Origin: Psococerastis gibbosa
Taxonomy: Eukaryota; Arthropoda; Insecta; Psocodea; Psocidae
Assembly (NCBI GenBank): GCA_963971405.1
Contig: OZ020487.1
Location: 24,599,371 to 24,663,370 of the forward strand
DNA length: 64,000 nucleotides
Reading direction: 5' to 3'
Part shown: one piece after another, positions 61,401-63,226 of the stretch
How positions within the stretch are numbered: position 1 is the first letter of the stretch
Layout: every line of letters starts with the position of its first letter
Translations under genes and position numbers: made by a program
Notes under the pieces: generated by a model
The model's database searches: none
Told to the model about the DNA's origin: nothing
Seen by the model: only the letters and a program-made list of their open reading frames with translations

Positions 61401-63226
61401 ATTATAATGTTTAAATGATGTTTTGGAGACCTTGAGTTTGCAAAGAATCCCTAAATGTAACATGGTGAGAATGTATGTATTTATTAATGGTTAGCTGTTG
61501 TCCAGGATAACTTGAGTTGATGCAAAGGACGGTAAATACGTGCCTAAGGTCTACTGTACGGCCAATGCGGCGTACCCCATCTGCCTGTATTAGTTGGAGG
61601 GAATCATTGCTCGCACCTCTGGCTGTGCTGTTATTGCTGATTGACCGCAGACATACCGGTACTTGTCCCAGACAAATGTCGTAAATGTTAATAATACCTA
61701 AGGCATGGCTAGCTGTATGGACATCCGTGGGGCAAGCAATGATGCTGCAAAAAGTAGTTTCCTTGTGTAAGCGGGTGGGTCTCGCCATAAGCCCAACACG
61801 TCAATATCATGCTATTTAAATTGCGAGTCAAGTGCAGGAAACTTACTGCGCTTGTATTCTCTTGGTTAATTTGTTTTTCATTTGCCACTATTTTCTGTTC
61901 TCTTTTATGTTGGAACATTACAACCTGTAAACCTTTGCTCTTTCCCTATATGTTTCACCGCTATCGGCTATCGGTTAGGCGCCATTAGCATTCAGCTCTA
62001 ATCTTTATCGTTGATATGGTCCAACATTCACTGGTGTAAAGGTATTTCAAGTTATGCTGGACATACTTGGCAGTGGAGTATGAGTCGTGGGGAGCGGCTA
62101 TGTAATTTGGTTGGTGGGTGTTGCAGCCCCACGGCGTTGCGCCCGTACGTTGCAGAGCACGGAGCAACACGCGGTCCACCAATGGGGATGAGAACCGGCG
62201 GACTGACATTGAGGAGGAGCTTCCTCTGGCTCGAGTAAGAGACCATGCGCACGCAGCAAAGGCATGTAACACAATCACGCTCATTGCTTACTCATGTATC
62301 ATTAGCCAAAGCGGCCCAGCTTTACTAAAACACTAACCCTCAGTCAGCGGTGGACGGGGCTTACAAAGCCGGGTACACACTTATGACGCGTATAGTTTGT
62401 GATTATAGTAAGAAATAATAAGTGGCGTGTTGCAAAGAAAATGTAAATTTAATCAAATGAAAATAAATAAATAATCAATTATTTGCCAACAGACCTAAAA
62501 GTCCAATAAAATGCAAATCTTAAACGAGCGAACTAATACGAGCCTTCTCGTAGTTTTTCCTATTGATTTTCTACTGCTATATTTTTTCTCTCTCAAATAT
62601 CTTCTCTTTAATAACCATATACAGTATATACAAATATCAACTAAAGTTTAAAGTCTCAAACAGAGAAAATCGCTATACGAACCGACTAATTTATTTATGC
62701 ACCCATTCTGAATCCAAGTGAAACTGCGAGTATTTGCCGCTTTGTGTGTACCCAGCTTAAGCTTTATGCCCACATGCTATAATTAGTTTTAGTTACTATT
62801 TCACTTGATATTTTTATTTTTAAGTCTTTCTGAGTAGAATCTGATAAAGAAACTCCTCATAAACTTGACAGAATTATTGCAATAGGTTCTGATACAATTG
62901 GTACTGCTGAACCTACAGTATGTCAATAATTTGTCACAATTTTTAATCTAGGCTGACAACGTGGCCTTCCTACTATTTCATTGCATGCATCAATGATTCA
63001 AAATGTATCCATGACAGGTTTCATATGGCATTCATCCACATTAACACTTAAACCTGCGGCCATTCCTAAAAATTATTTTATTCCACAGCGTGATATGCAG
63101 AAAAAACGCGTTAATACGATTCTTCTTAGGCTATTGAGTCGTCTACCCACCAAGCTACCCCTGGACGTTTCGTACCTCTTGGAGCCAGTGAAGAGAGCAA
63201 GAGCAAGCAAGAAGTCCGCAACCTAG
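856..63226 (+). CDS. ash1: ASH1L/ash1 histone-lysine N-methyltransferase, whole locus in window (18 exons, N-terminus missing)
   Basis: This entry gives the span of the gene; the exons follow one by one. The product is a nuclear chromatin enzyme. From family knowledge, ASH1L/Ash1 dimethylates H3K36, counteracts Polycomb silencing and works with MRG15 and Nurf55. Joining the exons at GT-AG sites gives 7395 nt with no frame conflict, so 2464 residues are encoded here, against 2969 for human ASH1L and about 2200 for fly Ash1 (from memory). The order AWS, SET, post-SET, bromodomain, PHD, BAH is unique to this family. No initiator exon is visible, so at least one exon lies upstream. The first intron in the window is 44 kb; the other sixteen are 90 to 2296 bp. 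Confidence in identity is very high. Confidence 0.97.
2130..2345 (+). mobile_element. tRNA-derived SINE family B, copy 1
   Basis: The head has a Pol III promoter layout: ATGTAGAGTAGTGG as A-box region and GGCTCGAGTCC as B box. The body contains TGCTTCGGAGGGCA and the tail is TTGGCTTAGTAATAGA followed by a TATTTATTT-type end. Matches the copy at 30480. Confidence 0.75.
2955..3245 (+). repeat. GCTTTCC repeat, internally deleted copy
   Basis: The 5' part (GCTTTCCTATTCATACG, then GGAAAGCTTTGTGATGGTCG) is followed by a divergent right part. That right part (CATACCCTGCCG, then CAATCGTCC and ATCGATCAAT) is shared with the copy at 55.8-56.1 kb. Confidence 0.7.
3551..4398. other. Intronic stretch without recognised features
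   Basis: AT-rich, with no open frame longer than expected by chance and no repeat I could place. Confidence 0.5.
4399..4556. repeat. Diverged inverted repeat
   Basis: Arms of about 55 bp share GCGTACTTCCAA and GTTTCGTCAACAT and end in CAGTGGCAC. Likely an old MITE. Confidence 0.55.
5371..5508 (-). mobile_element. SINE family A, copy 1
   Basis: The inverted sequence matches GGTGGTAGCNTGCTTGTACT at its 5' end, then GACTGA and GGATACATTCATTAAATTGT, ending in TTAACC and a homopolymer. Repeat C follows at once on the + strand. Confidence 0.7.
5509..5695 (+). repeat. Repeat C, uninterrupted copy
   Basis: CGCCAACGAACCCGGTCATT, TTTTCGGACATA, CAAGTGCCAATATGC, GCTTGCCATTGACATTGTAA and AACGAGTC. Same order as 59941-60600 but without the insertion there. 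Confidence 0.65.
6046..6401. mobile_element. hAT-like MITE, CAGGGCCGGATTAACC termini
   Basis: This 356-bp element has ends CAGGGCCGGATTAACC and GGTAATCCGGCATTG. A perfect 8-bp duplication AACAATCC lies at 6038-6045 and 6402-6409. Internal GGGCCC repeats are typical of this widespread animal MITE type. Confidence 0.88.
7033..7798 (+). repeat. GCTTTCC repeat, long diverged copy with a SINE inside
   Basis: It runs from CTTTCCTATTTATAC through TGGTTTTTACGAAATGTCTG, GTTCGTCGATTTG and CGATTTCTTTTAAATTCACA. It is interrupted at 7122-7332 and abuts a hAT-like MITE fragment at about 7799. Confidence 0.7.
7122..7332 (-). mobile_element. SINE-like retroposon with 8-bp duplication
   Basis: CGTTTTGA occurs on both sides (7114-7121 and 7333-7340), although the host repeat normally has it once. 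On the minus strand the insert ends in about ten A. A piece containing CTTCCGCGCTCATGTTGT recurs at 32.39-32.46 kb, so it is an interspersed family. I do not recognise the parental RNA. Confidence 0.7.
7799..7912. mobile_element. hAT-like MITE, CAAGGCCGTGCCC family, right-hand fragment
   Basis: ACGTCATTTATTGATGAATT through a G tract to GGGCACGGCCATG matches the right two thirds of the element at 37058. The left terminus is missing. Confidence 0.7.
8041..8660 (+). mobile_element. LINE remnant: reverse transcriptase C-terminal region
   Basis: The reading frame from about 8044 to 8520 encodes [52 protein letters not shown] and [14 protein letters not shown]. These match the region after the reverse transcriptase of jockey/CR1-like non-LTR retrotransposons. 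The element is 5'-truncated and begins after a TTA microsatellite (about 7998-8040). It ends in an AAATAAAATA-type tail. Endonuclease and catalytic reverse transcriptase motifs are absent. Confidence 0.8.
8815..8945 (+). repeat. Repeat C, 5' fragment
   Basis: GTAGGCCTACTTTTAGTG, then CCTTGTCCTGCCC and GGTTTTCGGAC match the start of the copy at 59941. Confidence 0.55.
9748..9930 (+). mobile_element. SINE family A, copy 2
   Basis: It begins CTTCGGTGGCCAGGTGGTAG (an A-box-like TGGCCAGGTGG) and continues to GATACATCCATTAAATTGTT. It ends near a run of A at about 9920. Confidence 0.7.
9931..11684. other. Intronic stretch without recognised features
   Basis: Short open frames on both strands lack recognisable motifs. 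Confidence 0.5.
11816..12222 (+). repeat. GCTTTCC repeat, short internally deleted copy with both ends
   Basis: Both ends are present (TTGCTTTCCAATTTATACG and CTCGGACCGGTTC). The middle of the full-length form, from after GTCTGTCTG to GAAAATTCACGCTC, is missing. A C tract lies near 12070-12090. Confidence 0.75.
12728..13104. mobile_element. MITE with GAGTGTACAGCCCG termini
   Basis: Long inverted arms (GAGTGTACAGCCCGTAGG and its inverse, then TTGGCAGCCCGAAATTTAAT) are flanked by TTAA on both sides. TTAA could be a 4-bp duplication or part of longer termini with TTA/TAA. Superfamily uncertain. Confidence 0.75.
13105..17091. other. Intronic stretch, largely featureless
   Basis: I see only fragments: TTTTCAGGGGTGGGCAATTT at about 14002 and TTTTTTTCAGGGTGAGGC at about 15026 look like single ends of hAT-like MITEs. 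A CAATCAATCAATCAA tract lies at 13787. No gene was found. Confidence 0.45.
17092..17309. repeat. Inverted repeat around tRNA-like copy 1
   Basis: Arms of about 35 bp (17092-17127 and 17273-17309) are inverted copies with few mismatches. Each includes ACTGAAAT, then AGAGGAT and AATAAAAACTGG. The tRNA-like gene and its terminator lie between them, so the tRNA trailer sequence is repeated in inverted form on its 5' side. It may be a small transposon carrying the tRNA-like gene. Confidence 0.6.
17126..17197 (-). tRNA. tRNA-Thr-like gene with anticodon-position GGT (copy 1)
   Basis: On the minus strand these 72 nt fold as a full cloverleaf. The acceptor stem GGGCTTG pairs with CAAGTCC with one G-T pair. 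The anticodon stem ACGCC/GGCGT is perfect around loop CCGGTTA, the variable loop is AGATC, and the T arm is GTGGG-TTCAAAT-CCCGC. The B box GGTTCAAATCC is intact and the A box is near consensus. TTTTT lies two bases past the 3' end, as for a Pol III terminator. Base 33 is C instead of the usual T. It could be a real gene, a pseudogene or a SINE founder. It lies antisense in the 44-kb ash1 intron, inside a pair of inverted repeats. Confidence 0.65.
17877..18158. mobile_element. hAT-like MITE, CAGAGGCGTAAAGTTT termini, copy 1
   Basis: Ends CAGAGGCGTAAAGTTT and AAACTTTACGCCCCTG are inverted. The 8-bp duplication TAACATAA is perfect (17869-17876 and 18159-18166). Inner G and C tracts face each other. 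Confidence 0.88.
18488..19352 (+). repeat. GCTTTCC repeat, full-length copy
   Basis: It begins GCTTTCCAATTTATATG and ends CTCGGACCGGTTC. Inside are a GTCTGTCTGTCGCTC tract, GGCTAACTCAATTTGGGG and a C tract near 19220. It parallels the copy at 40126-40970 over its whole length. Confidence 0.8.
19353..21443. other. Intronic stretch without recognised features
   Basis: AT-rich. The open frame at 20794-21030 has no motif and no splice context that fits the gene's phase. Confidence 0.5.
21444..21590 (-). mobile_element. SINE family A, copy 3
   Basis: Inverted and diverged copy: AATTTAATGAATATATCC, CTCTTCAGTCGC and CACGCTACCACCAT. Confidence 0.65.
21591..23835. other. Intronic stretch without recognised features
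   Basis: No repeat or gene could be placed. An ACGTTTCGGCCATCG motif at about 22758 resembles the GGTTTCGGC motif seen at 11550 and 24183. Confidence 0.45.
23836..23935 (-). mobile_element. SINE family B, 3' fragment
   Basis: AAATAAATAAATAAGGAC followed by CCCTCTCTTCCACTCAACTA and AAGGCCCGGGAC is the inverted tail and body of the SINE at 2130. Confidence 0.65.
24128..24300. repeat. Two direct copies and one inverted copy of a 60-bp unit
   Basis: A unit starting GTTAAAATTTACTTCGTATA and ending AACACAACCGG occurs at about 24128 and 24212. Its second half then follows at once in inverted form. GGTTTCGGCTCACGCCATCG lies between the direct copies; a similar motif (GGTTTCGGCTGATGACATCG) is at 11550. 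Confidence 0.7.
24471..25118. mobile_element. 648-bp foldback element, CAGGGTGCCCC termini
   Basis: Nearly the whole element is one inverted repeat with arms of roughly 310 bp and a short centre near 24790-24810. Ends are CAGGGTGCCCCAGACC and GGTCTGGGGCACCCTG, flanked by TA. Target and terminus suggest a Tc1/mariner-type non-autonomous element. Confidence 0.85.
25455..25550 (+). repeat. GCTTTCC repeat, 5' fragment
   Basis: Only the first hundred or so bases are present (TTTGCTTTCCTATTTGTACG to ACGTTTTGAGG). Confidence 0.65.
25551..27330. other. Intronic stretch, one MITE-end fragment
   Basis: CAGGGGCGGACTGGCCC near 26347 looks like one end of a hAT-like MITE whose partner is missing. Otherwise nothing recognised. 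Confidence 0.45.
27339..27646. mobile_element. hAT-like MITE, CAGAGGCGTAAAGTTT termini, copy 2
   Basis: Same family as 17877. A perfect 8-bp duplication TTGGCTGA lies at 27331-27338 and 27647-27654. Inside, GAATGATGGCGGGGGCAAAA is shared with copy 1. Confidence 0.88.
28838..29200 (+). repeat. GCTTTCC repeat, truncated and interrupted copy
   Basis: TTTGCTTTCCAATTTATACG through GATTTTGATGAAATTCGG is followed by an AT-rich interruption (about 28948-29095). Matching sequence resumes with TATATTTTGGACTTACTCAA. Confidence 0.6.
29912..30829 (-). repeat. GCTTTCC repeat, full-length copy with SINE insertion
   Basis: It starts GAACCGGTCCGAGTTTACTC and ends TATAAATTGGAAAG on the + strand. A SINE is inserted at 30480-30680. 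A second copy in the same orientation begins almost directly after it. Confidence 0.8.
30480..30680 (+). mobile_element. tRNA-derived SINE family B, copy 2, with 6-bp duplication
   Basis: This 201-bp copy has B box GGTTCGAGTCC and is flanked by ACATAC (30474-30479 and 30681-30686). It lies inside a GCTTTCC repeat, splitting the GACAGACAGACA region. Confidence 0.85.
30833..31584 (-). repeat. GCTTTCC repeat, second copy of a head-to-tail pair
   Basis: It starts AACCGGTACGAGTGAACACG and ends near ACGTATGAATAGGAAA. It is more diverged than its neighbour. Confidence 0.7.
31783..31850. repeat. AAT/ATT microsatellite
   Basis: Runs of AAT switch to ATT, forming a short imperfect palindrome, with a TATAT stretch in the middle. 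Confidence 0.8.
32580..32969. mobile_element. PIF/Harbinger-like MITE (outer), perfect TTA duplication
   Basis: The ends are inverted copies (GGCCCGGTTTCCACCGACC and the complement ending GGAAACCGCGCC). TTA flanks both ends (32577-32579 and 32970-32972). The inner part GTAGCAGACAT resembles the MITE at 53381. It is interrupted by a second MITE at about 32651-32898. Confidence 0.85.
32651..32898. mobile_element. PIF/Harbinger-like MITE (inner, nested)
   Basis: Its ends are GGCGGGGTTCCCACCGACC and the complement ending GGAAACCCCACC. TTA is present at 32648-32650 and again just after the right end. It sits in the middle of the outer MITE at 32580-32969. Confidence 0.75.
33206..33346. mobile_element. 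MITE, GGCGGTGTTTCCACA termini
   Basis: This 141-bp element has inverted ends GGCGGTGTTTCCACATACG and CATGTGGAAACACCGCC, and the inner motif CTGCTACCACGTCA shared with the MITEs at 32580 and 53381. TTA precedes the left end but is not clearly repeated on the right. Confidence 0.75.
34054..34228. mobile_element. MITE with ACCGTAGGGCCGTT termini
   Basis: 175 bp. Arms ACCGTAGGGCCGTTACC and CAGTTGTTAGCTTTTTATAA are repeated in inverted order at the right end. The target duplication is not evident. Confidence 0.75.
34900..35660 (-). mobile_element. LINE remnant: reverse transcriptase fragments
   Basis: On the minus strand 35460-35660 encodes [20 protein letters not shown] and FMDEVMK, the GxxQGxxLSP region of a non-LTR reverse transcriptase. 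Next, 35117-35386 encodes [15 protein letters not shown] and [19 protein letters not shown], the region after the reverse transcriptase. Between them the FADD-type motif is missing and the frame changes, so the copy is internally deleted and inactive. The clade is uncertain. Confidence 0.8.
37058..37227. mobile_element. hAT-like MITE, CAAGGCCGTGCCC termini
   Basis: Ends CAAGGCCGTGCCCAGG and GGGGACGGCCATG are inverted. Flanks TACAGATG and TACAGATA match at 7 of 8. A G tract of about 12 lies inside. Confidence 0.8.
37799..40010. other. Intronic stretch without recognised features
   Basis: Several short overlapping open frames on both strands, none with a recognisable domain. A G tract lies near 39164. 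Confidence 0.45.
40011..41005. mobile_element. MITE, GGCGGCTATTTCACCGG termini, interrupted by a GCTTTCC repeat
   Basis: The left end is GGCGGCTATTTCACCGGCG and the right end is its complement (CGCCGGTGGAATAGCCGCC). Inner arms include TTTTGTCATTGACGTTTGTT and its inverse around 40050-40125. The right arm is split by an 845-bp insertion (40126-40970). Without it the MITE would be about 150 bp. The target duplication is not clear. Confidence 0.8.
40126..40970 (-). mobile_element. GCTTTCC repeat, complete copy with defined ends
   Basis: The host MITE has inverted arms, so the empty site can be read from its other arm and the ends are known. In its own orientation the insert starts GCTTTCCAATTTATA and ends CTCGGACCGGTTC, with TT on both sides. 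It is non-coding. Subterminal inverted copies of GCTTTCCAATTTAT lie at both ends, and a small hairpin (CGAG-TAAA-CTCG) lies near the 3' end. A poly-C tract and GTCTGTCTGTCTGT lie inside. The superfamily is not recognised. Confidence 0.8.
41006..42724. other. Intronic stretch, C tract and SINE tail only
   Basis: A 14-C tract at about 41288 and a SINE-B tail remnant at about 42572-42615. No gene was seen. Confidence 0.45.
42725..42904. mobile_element. hAT-like MITE, CAAGGGCGGATTTT termini
   Basis: Ends CAAGGGCGGATTTT and AAAATCCGCTCTTG are inverted. Flanks ATAATAGG and AAAATAGG match at 7 of 8. Two G tracts lie inside. Confidence 0.8.
43631..43790. mobile_element. MITE with ATTAAGTTATAGTAG termini
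   Basis: 160 bp. Ends ATTAAGTTATAGTAGAATGA and CATTCTACTATAATTTAAT are inverted, with a C tract in the middle. Confidence 0.7.
44648..44943. mobile_element. hAT-like MITE, CAGGGATCGGCAACC termini
   Basis: The left end CAGGGATCGGCAACCTTTTT and right end GGCCAACCGCTG are diverged inverted copies. GAGCC repeats near the right end (GAGCCGCA, GCGAGCC) are typical of the type. The 8-bp flanks no longer match well, so it is probably older. Confidence 0.65.
45778..45984 (+). CDS. ash1: ash1 exon: Ser/Glu-rich linker
   Basis: This exon encodes residues 214-282. A Ser/Thr-rich stretch is followed by an acidic patch ([13 protein letters not shown]) and a helical segment ([18 protein letters not shown]). 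The acceptor is TTGGTTTTAG and the donor is CAG-GTATGT; the length is 207 nt and both ends are phase 0. It sits between the 44-kb intron and a 633-bp intron that carries a SINE. The helix is probably a conserved interaction segment, but I do not recognise a named domain. Confidence 0.88.
46227..46410 (-). mobile_element. SINE family A, copy 4, with poly(A) tail
   Basis: Read on the minus strand, the body ends in TTAACATTGG and a tail of 21 A, the mark of retroposition. It lies antisense in the 633-bp ash1 intron between the second and third exons. It is the copy that shows the family has a poly(A) end. Confidence 0.8.
46618..46855 (+). CDS. ash1: ash1 exon: acidic region
   Basis: This exon encodes residues 283-361 plus one base. 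It is strongly acidic, for example in [10 protein letters not shown] and [10 protein letters not shown]. The acceptor is TATTACAG at 46617 and the donor is GTATGT at 46856. It starts in phase 0 and ends in phase 1, which matches the next exon. No domain is recognised. The acidic character contrasts with the very basic exons on either side. Confidence 0.9.
47337..48918 (+). CDS. ash1: ash1 exon: AT-hook region
   Basis: This large exon of 1582 nt encodes residues 362-888. It has two close AT-hook-like motifs, [14 protein letters not shown] at about 47768-47812 and [10 protein letters not shown] at about 47882-47911, expected to contact the minor groove of AT-rich DNA. A helical stretch with [14 protein letters not shown] follows. 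The middle is lysine-rich and the end carries a His/Lys cluster ([14 protein letters not shown]) and a conserved-looking helix ([19 protein letters not shown]). It enters in phase 1 after TTTCAG and ends in phase 2 at CTCAG-GTGAGT. AT-hooks and lysine clusters upstream of the SET module are known features of ASH1L. Confidence 0.95.
49522..49735 (+). CDS. ash1: ash1 exon: charged linker
   Basis: This exon encodes residues 889-960. It is almost wholly Lys, Arg, Glu and Ser, including [16 protein letters not shown], which could form a single charged helix. The acceptor is TTTGTAG at 49521 and the donor is AAG-GTACCA at 49736. It starts in phase 2 (completing an Arg codon) and ends in phase 0. 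It lies directly before the exon with the ASH1L signature motif. Confidence 0.93.
50025..51853 (+). CDS. ash1: ash1 exon: ASH1L signature motif and long basic region
   Basis: This is the largest exon (1829 nt, residues 961-1569). Near its start, at residues 971-982, it encodes [12 protein letters not shown], which I know as a conserved ASH1L motif well upstream of the SET domain. The rest is disordered and rich in Lys, Ser and Glu, with basic clusters such as [10 protein letters not shown] and SKRKKKK. A GAAA microsatellite near 50411-50431 is translated as a Lys/Glu/Arg run. The acceptor is GCTTTTAG and the donor is AAAG-GTATGT; phase 0 in, phase 2 out. Confidence 0.95.
52342..52712 (+). CDS. 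ash1: ash1 exon: pre-AWS region
   Basis: This exon encodes residues 1570-1693. It contains [17 protein letters not shown], then [21 protein letters not shown] and NYRKIRN. These match the conserved stretch just before the AWS domain of ASH1L (human KKWKKKYLSAGLFSDDYKT and LPYDILWQ, from memory). It enters in phase 2 and leaves in phase 1 at GTAAGT (52713). This part packs against or leads into the catalytic module. Confidence 0.96.
52919..52990 (-). tRNA. tRNA-Thr-like gene with anticodon-position AGT (copy 2)
   Basis: On the minus strand these 72 nt form a cloverleaf. The acceptor GAATCCG/CGGATTC is perfect, the D stem is GTGT/ACAC, the anticodon arm is ATGCC-CCAGTAA-GGCGT, the variable loop is AGATC, and the T arm is TTGGG-TTCGAAT-CCCAC with one mismatch. 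The B box GGTTCGAATCC is perfect; the A box is weak. A T run starts two bases after the 3' end. The AGTAA loop, AGATC and T arm resemble eukaryotic tRNA-Thr(AGU), but base 33 is C. It lies antisense in the 431-bp ash1 intron between the pre-AWS and AWS exons. Confidence 0.65.
53144..53376 (+). CDS. ash1: ash1 exon: AWS domain
   Basis: This exon encodes residues 1694-1771. It holds the zinc-binding AWS (associated with SET) domain, with cysteines in CNC, GCGDDC, SEC, LCPC and RC, followed by [16 protein letters not shown]. This closely parallels human ASH1L (NQRIQRHEWVQCLERF). AWS zinc clusters support the SET fold. The exon ends in phase 0 at GACAAG-GTAAGG. A MITE begins only four bases into the following intron, so the donor's context is partly transposon sequence (see findings). 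Confidence 0.97.
53381..53520. mobile_element. PIF/Harbinger-like MITE at the AWS-exon splice donor
   Basis: This 140-bp near-palindrome has arms of about 63 nt differing at about four places. Its ends are GGCAGCTATTCCACCG and its complement ending AATAGCCGCC. The flanks are TAA and TCA, consistent with a TWA target duplication that has changed at one base. Family terminus and target resemble PIF/Harbinger MITEs; this is inference. It begins at intron base 5, directly after the exon-GTAA donor. Confidence 0.85.
53755..53941 (+). CDS. ash1: ash1 exon: SET domain, N-terminal half
   Basis: This exon encodes residues 1772-1833. It begins [15 protein letters not shown], the start of the SET domain; the GWG element binds S-adenosylmethionine. 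It continues with [14 protein letters not shown] and the SET-I segment [20 protein letters not shown]. The acceptor is AATTCAG at 53754 and the donor is GACG-GTACGT; phase 0 in, phase 1 out. The preceding intron is only 378 bp, of which 140 bp is a MITE. Confidence 0.97.
54438..54715 (+). CDS. ash1: ash1 exon: SET catalytic core and post-SET
   Basis: This exon encodes residues 1834-1926. It carries [16 protein letters not shown], the NHSCxPN pseudoknot of the SET fold, then LTYDYNF, whose tyrosine is the expected catalytic one. The post-SET zinc motif is [10 protein letters not shown], followed by GGKSQRV as in human ASH1L. The segment between TYDYNF and the post-SET cysteines corresponds to the known autoinhibitory loop. 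All expected catalytic residues are present, so the enzyme should be active. The acceptor follows 25 consecutive T. The exon ends in phase 0. Confidence 0.97.
55157..55315 (+). CDS. ash1: ash1 exon: post-SET linker
   Basis: This exon encodes residues 1927-1979. A basic stretch beginning [12 protein letters not shown] is followed by [15 protein letters not shown] and LLRNIEK. The second part matches human KPMSNRERNFVLKHH and LVRNWEK between SET and bromodomain. Length is 159 nt, phase 0 on both sides. The next intron is only 90 bp, the shortest in the gene. Confidence 0.95.
55406..55640 (+). CDS. ash1: ash1 exon: start of bromodomain module
   Basis: This exon encodes residues 1980-2057. The segment [20 protein letters not shown], then [11 protein letters not shown], matches human [20 protein letters not shown] and LAQIFKEICDG, which form the run-in and first helix of the bromodomain. 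The acceptor is TTTTCAG and the donor is AAAG-GTGATG; phase 0 in, phase 1 out. The following 754-bp intron contains a SINE tail and a truncated GCTTTCC repeat. Confidence 0.95.
55720..55785 (+). mobile_element. SINE family B, tail fragment
   Basis: TTGGCTTAGTAATAGAGCAA followed by TATTTACTTGTTTATT is the 3' end of SINE B, lying just before a truncated GCTTTCC repeat in the ash1 intron. A similar inverted tail remnant is at about 42572-42615. Confidence 0.6.
55780..56095 (+). repeat. GCTTTCC repeat, truncated copy inside an ash1 intron
   Basis: TTTATTGCTTTCCTATGG, then GGAAAGCTTTGTGATGGTCG and GAACCCAAAAAGTG, continues to a right part shared with the copy at 2955. It lies between the two exons of the bromodomain module, sense orientation. 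Confidence 0.7.
56395..56733 (+). CDS. ash1: ash1 exon: bromodomain
   Basis: This exon encodes residues 2058-2170. It contains [15 protein letters not shown], then [19 protein letters not shown] and [17 protein letters not shown]. The order fits the ZA loop and helices A to C of a bromodomain. Where a canonical bromodomain has the acetyl-lysine-binding asparagine (in a YN pair) this protein reads FFG. Human ASH1L is likewise non-canonical there (YYG, from memory). Phase 1 at both ends. Confidence 0.96.
57476..57650 (+). mobile_element. SINE family A, copy 5
   Basis: CTTCGGTGGCTAGGTGATAG to GATACATTCATTAAATTATT, in the intron before the PHD exon, sense orientation, followed by an AT dinucleotide tract. 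Confidence 0.7.
57737..57943 (+). CDS. ash1: ash1 exon: PHD finger
   Basis: This exon encodes residues 2171-2239. It contains a full C4HC3 PHD finger: CIC, then CERC, WQHCDC, and CERC before EPRIVDYE. The motif [15 protein letters not shown] is nearly the human ASH1L sequence. In ASH1L this finger reads histone H3 tails. The acceptor is TATTTAG and the donor is CAAG-GTGTGC; phase 1 in and out. The 1003-bp intron before it carries a SINE copy in the same orientation. Confidence 0.97.
58793..58994 (+). CDS. ash1: ash1 exon: BAH domain, part 1
   Basis: This exon encodes residues 2240-2306. It carries the start of the BAH domain: [13 protein letters not shown], then [18 protein letters not shown] domains mediate nucleosome or protein contacts. 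The match to human ASH1L (QGDCVYLMRD and DKLDIFRIEKLW, from memory) is clear. The acceptor is TATTACAG; the donor is ACAA-GTGAGT, leaving phase 2. Confidence 0.95.
59237..59409 (+). CDS. ash1: ash1 exon: BAH domain, part 2
   Basis: This exon encodes residues 2307-2364. It contains [15 protein letters not shown], then [19 protein letters not shown] and [10 protein letters not shown]. All match the middle of the ASH1L BAH domain. It enters in phase 2 after AATTTAG and leaves in phase 1 at AAAG-GTGGGT. The 1219-bp intron that follows contains a repeat interrupted by a 408-bp insertion. Confidence 0.95.
59941..60600 (+). repeat. Repeat C, copy interrupted by an insertion
   Basis: GTAGGCCTACTTGTAGCG to GGGAACGAGTGG, in the ash1 intron within the BAH coding region. 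A 408-bp insert at 60122-60529 splits it. Confidence 0.65.
60122..60529. mobile_element. 408-bp insertion with 7-bp duplication
   Basis: GCTTACC occurs on both sides (60115-60121 and 60530-60536), where the copy of repeat C at 5.5 kb has the site once (GCTTGCC). It is GC-richer than its surroundings. I do not recognise the family and see no coding domain. Confidence 0.7.
60629..60792 (+). CDS. ash1: ash1 exon: BAH domain, part 3
   Basis: This exon encodes residues 2365-2419. It contains [18 protein letters not shown] and [12 protein letters not shown], closing the BAH domain as in human (CDYRLDKSAHLF). The acceptor is TTTGTAG and the donor is ACT-GTAAGT; phase 1 in, phase 0 out. Confidence 0.95.
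60793..63088 (+). other. Last intron of ash1 (2.3 kb)
   Basis: I find no supportable exon here. An acceptor-like site at 62951 opens a frame that reads ADNVAFLL and stops after 14 codons. The stretch 61790-61990 resembles the sequence surrounding a transposon insertion near 11.7-12.3 kb (listed separately). Several short open frames on both strands have no recognisable domain. Confidence 0.6.
61790..61990. repeat. Repeat E, uninterrupted copy
   Basis: AGTCAAGTGCAGGAAACTTA, then TTCATTTGCC, TTTATGTTGGAAC and TTTCACCGCTATCGGC. The same order occurs at 11.69-12.30 kb, where a GCTTTCC repeat splits it. Confidence 0.5.
63089..63226 (+). CDS. ash1: ash1 last coding exon: C-terminal helix and stop
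   Basis: This exon encodes residues 2420-2464 and a TAG stop at 63224-63226. The sequence [16 protein letters not shown], then LDVSYLLEP, matches the C-terminal element of ASH1L (human RERLNQILLNLLEKIP and IDVTYLLEE, from memory), so the C-terminus is complete. The acceptor is ATTCCACAG at 63088, phase 0. In human a long linker separates the BAH domain from this helix; here the exon joins the BAH exon directly. Confidence 0.9.
   Translation, partial: RDMQKKRVNTILLRLLSRLPTKLPLDVSYLLEPVKRARASKKSAT

Noticed and set aside
62952-62996. Alternative last exon after the acceptor at 62951
   Set aside because: It reads ADNVAFLL and stops after 14 codons, losing the conserved C-terminal helix that the acceptor at 63088 restores in frame.
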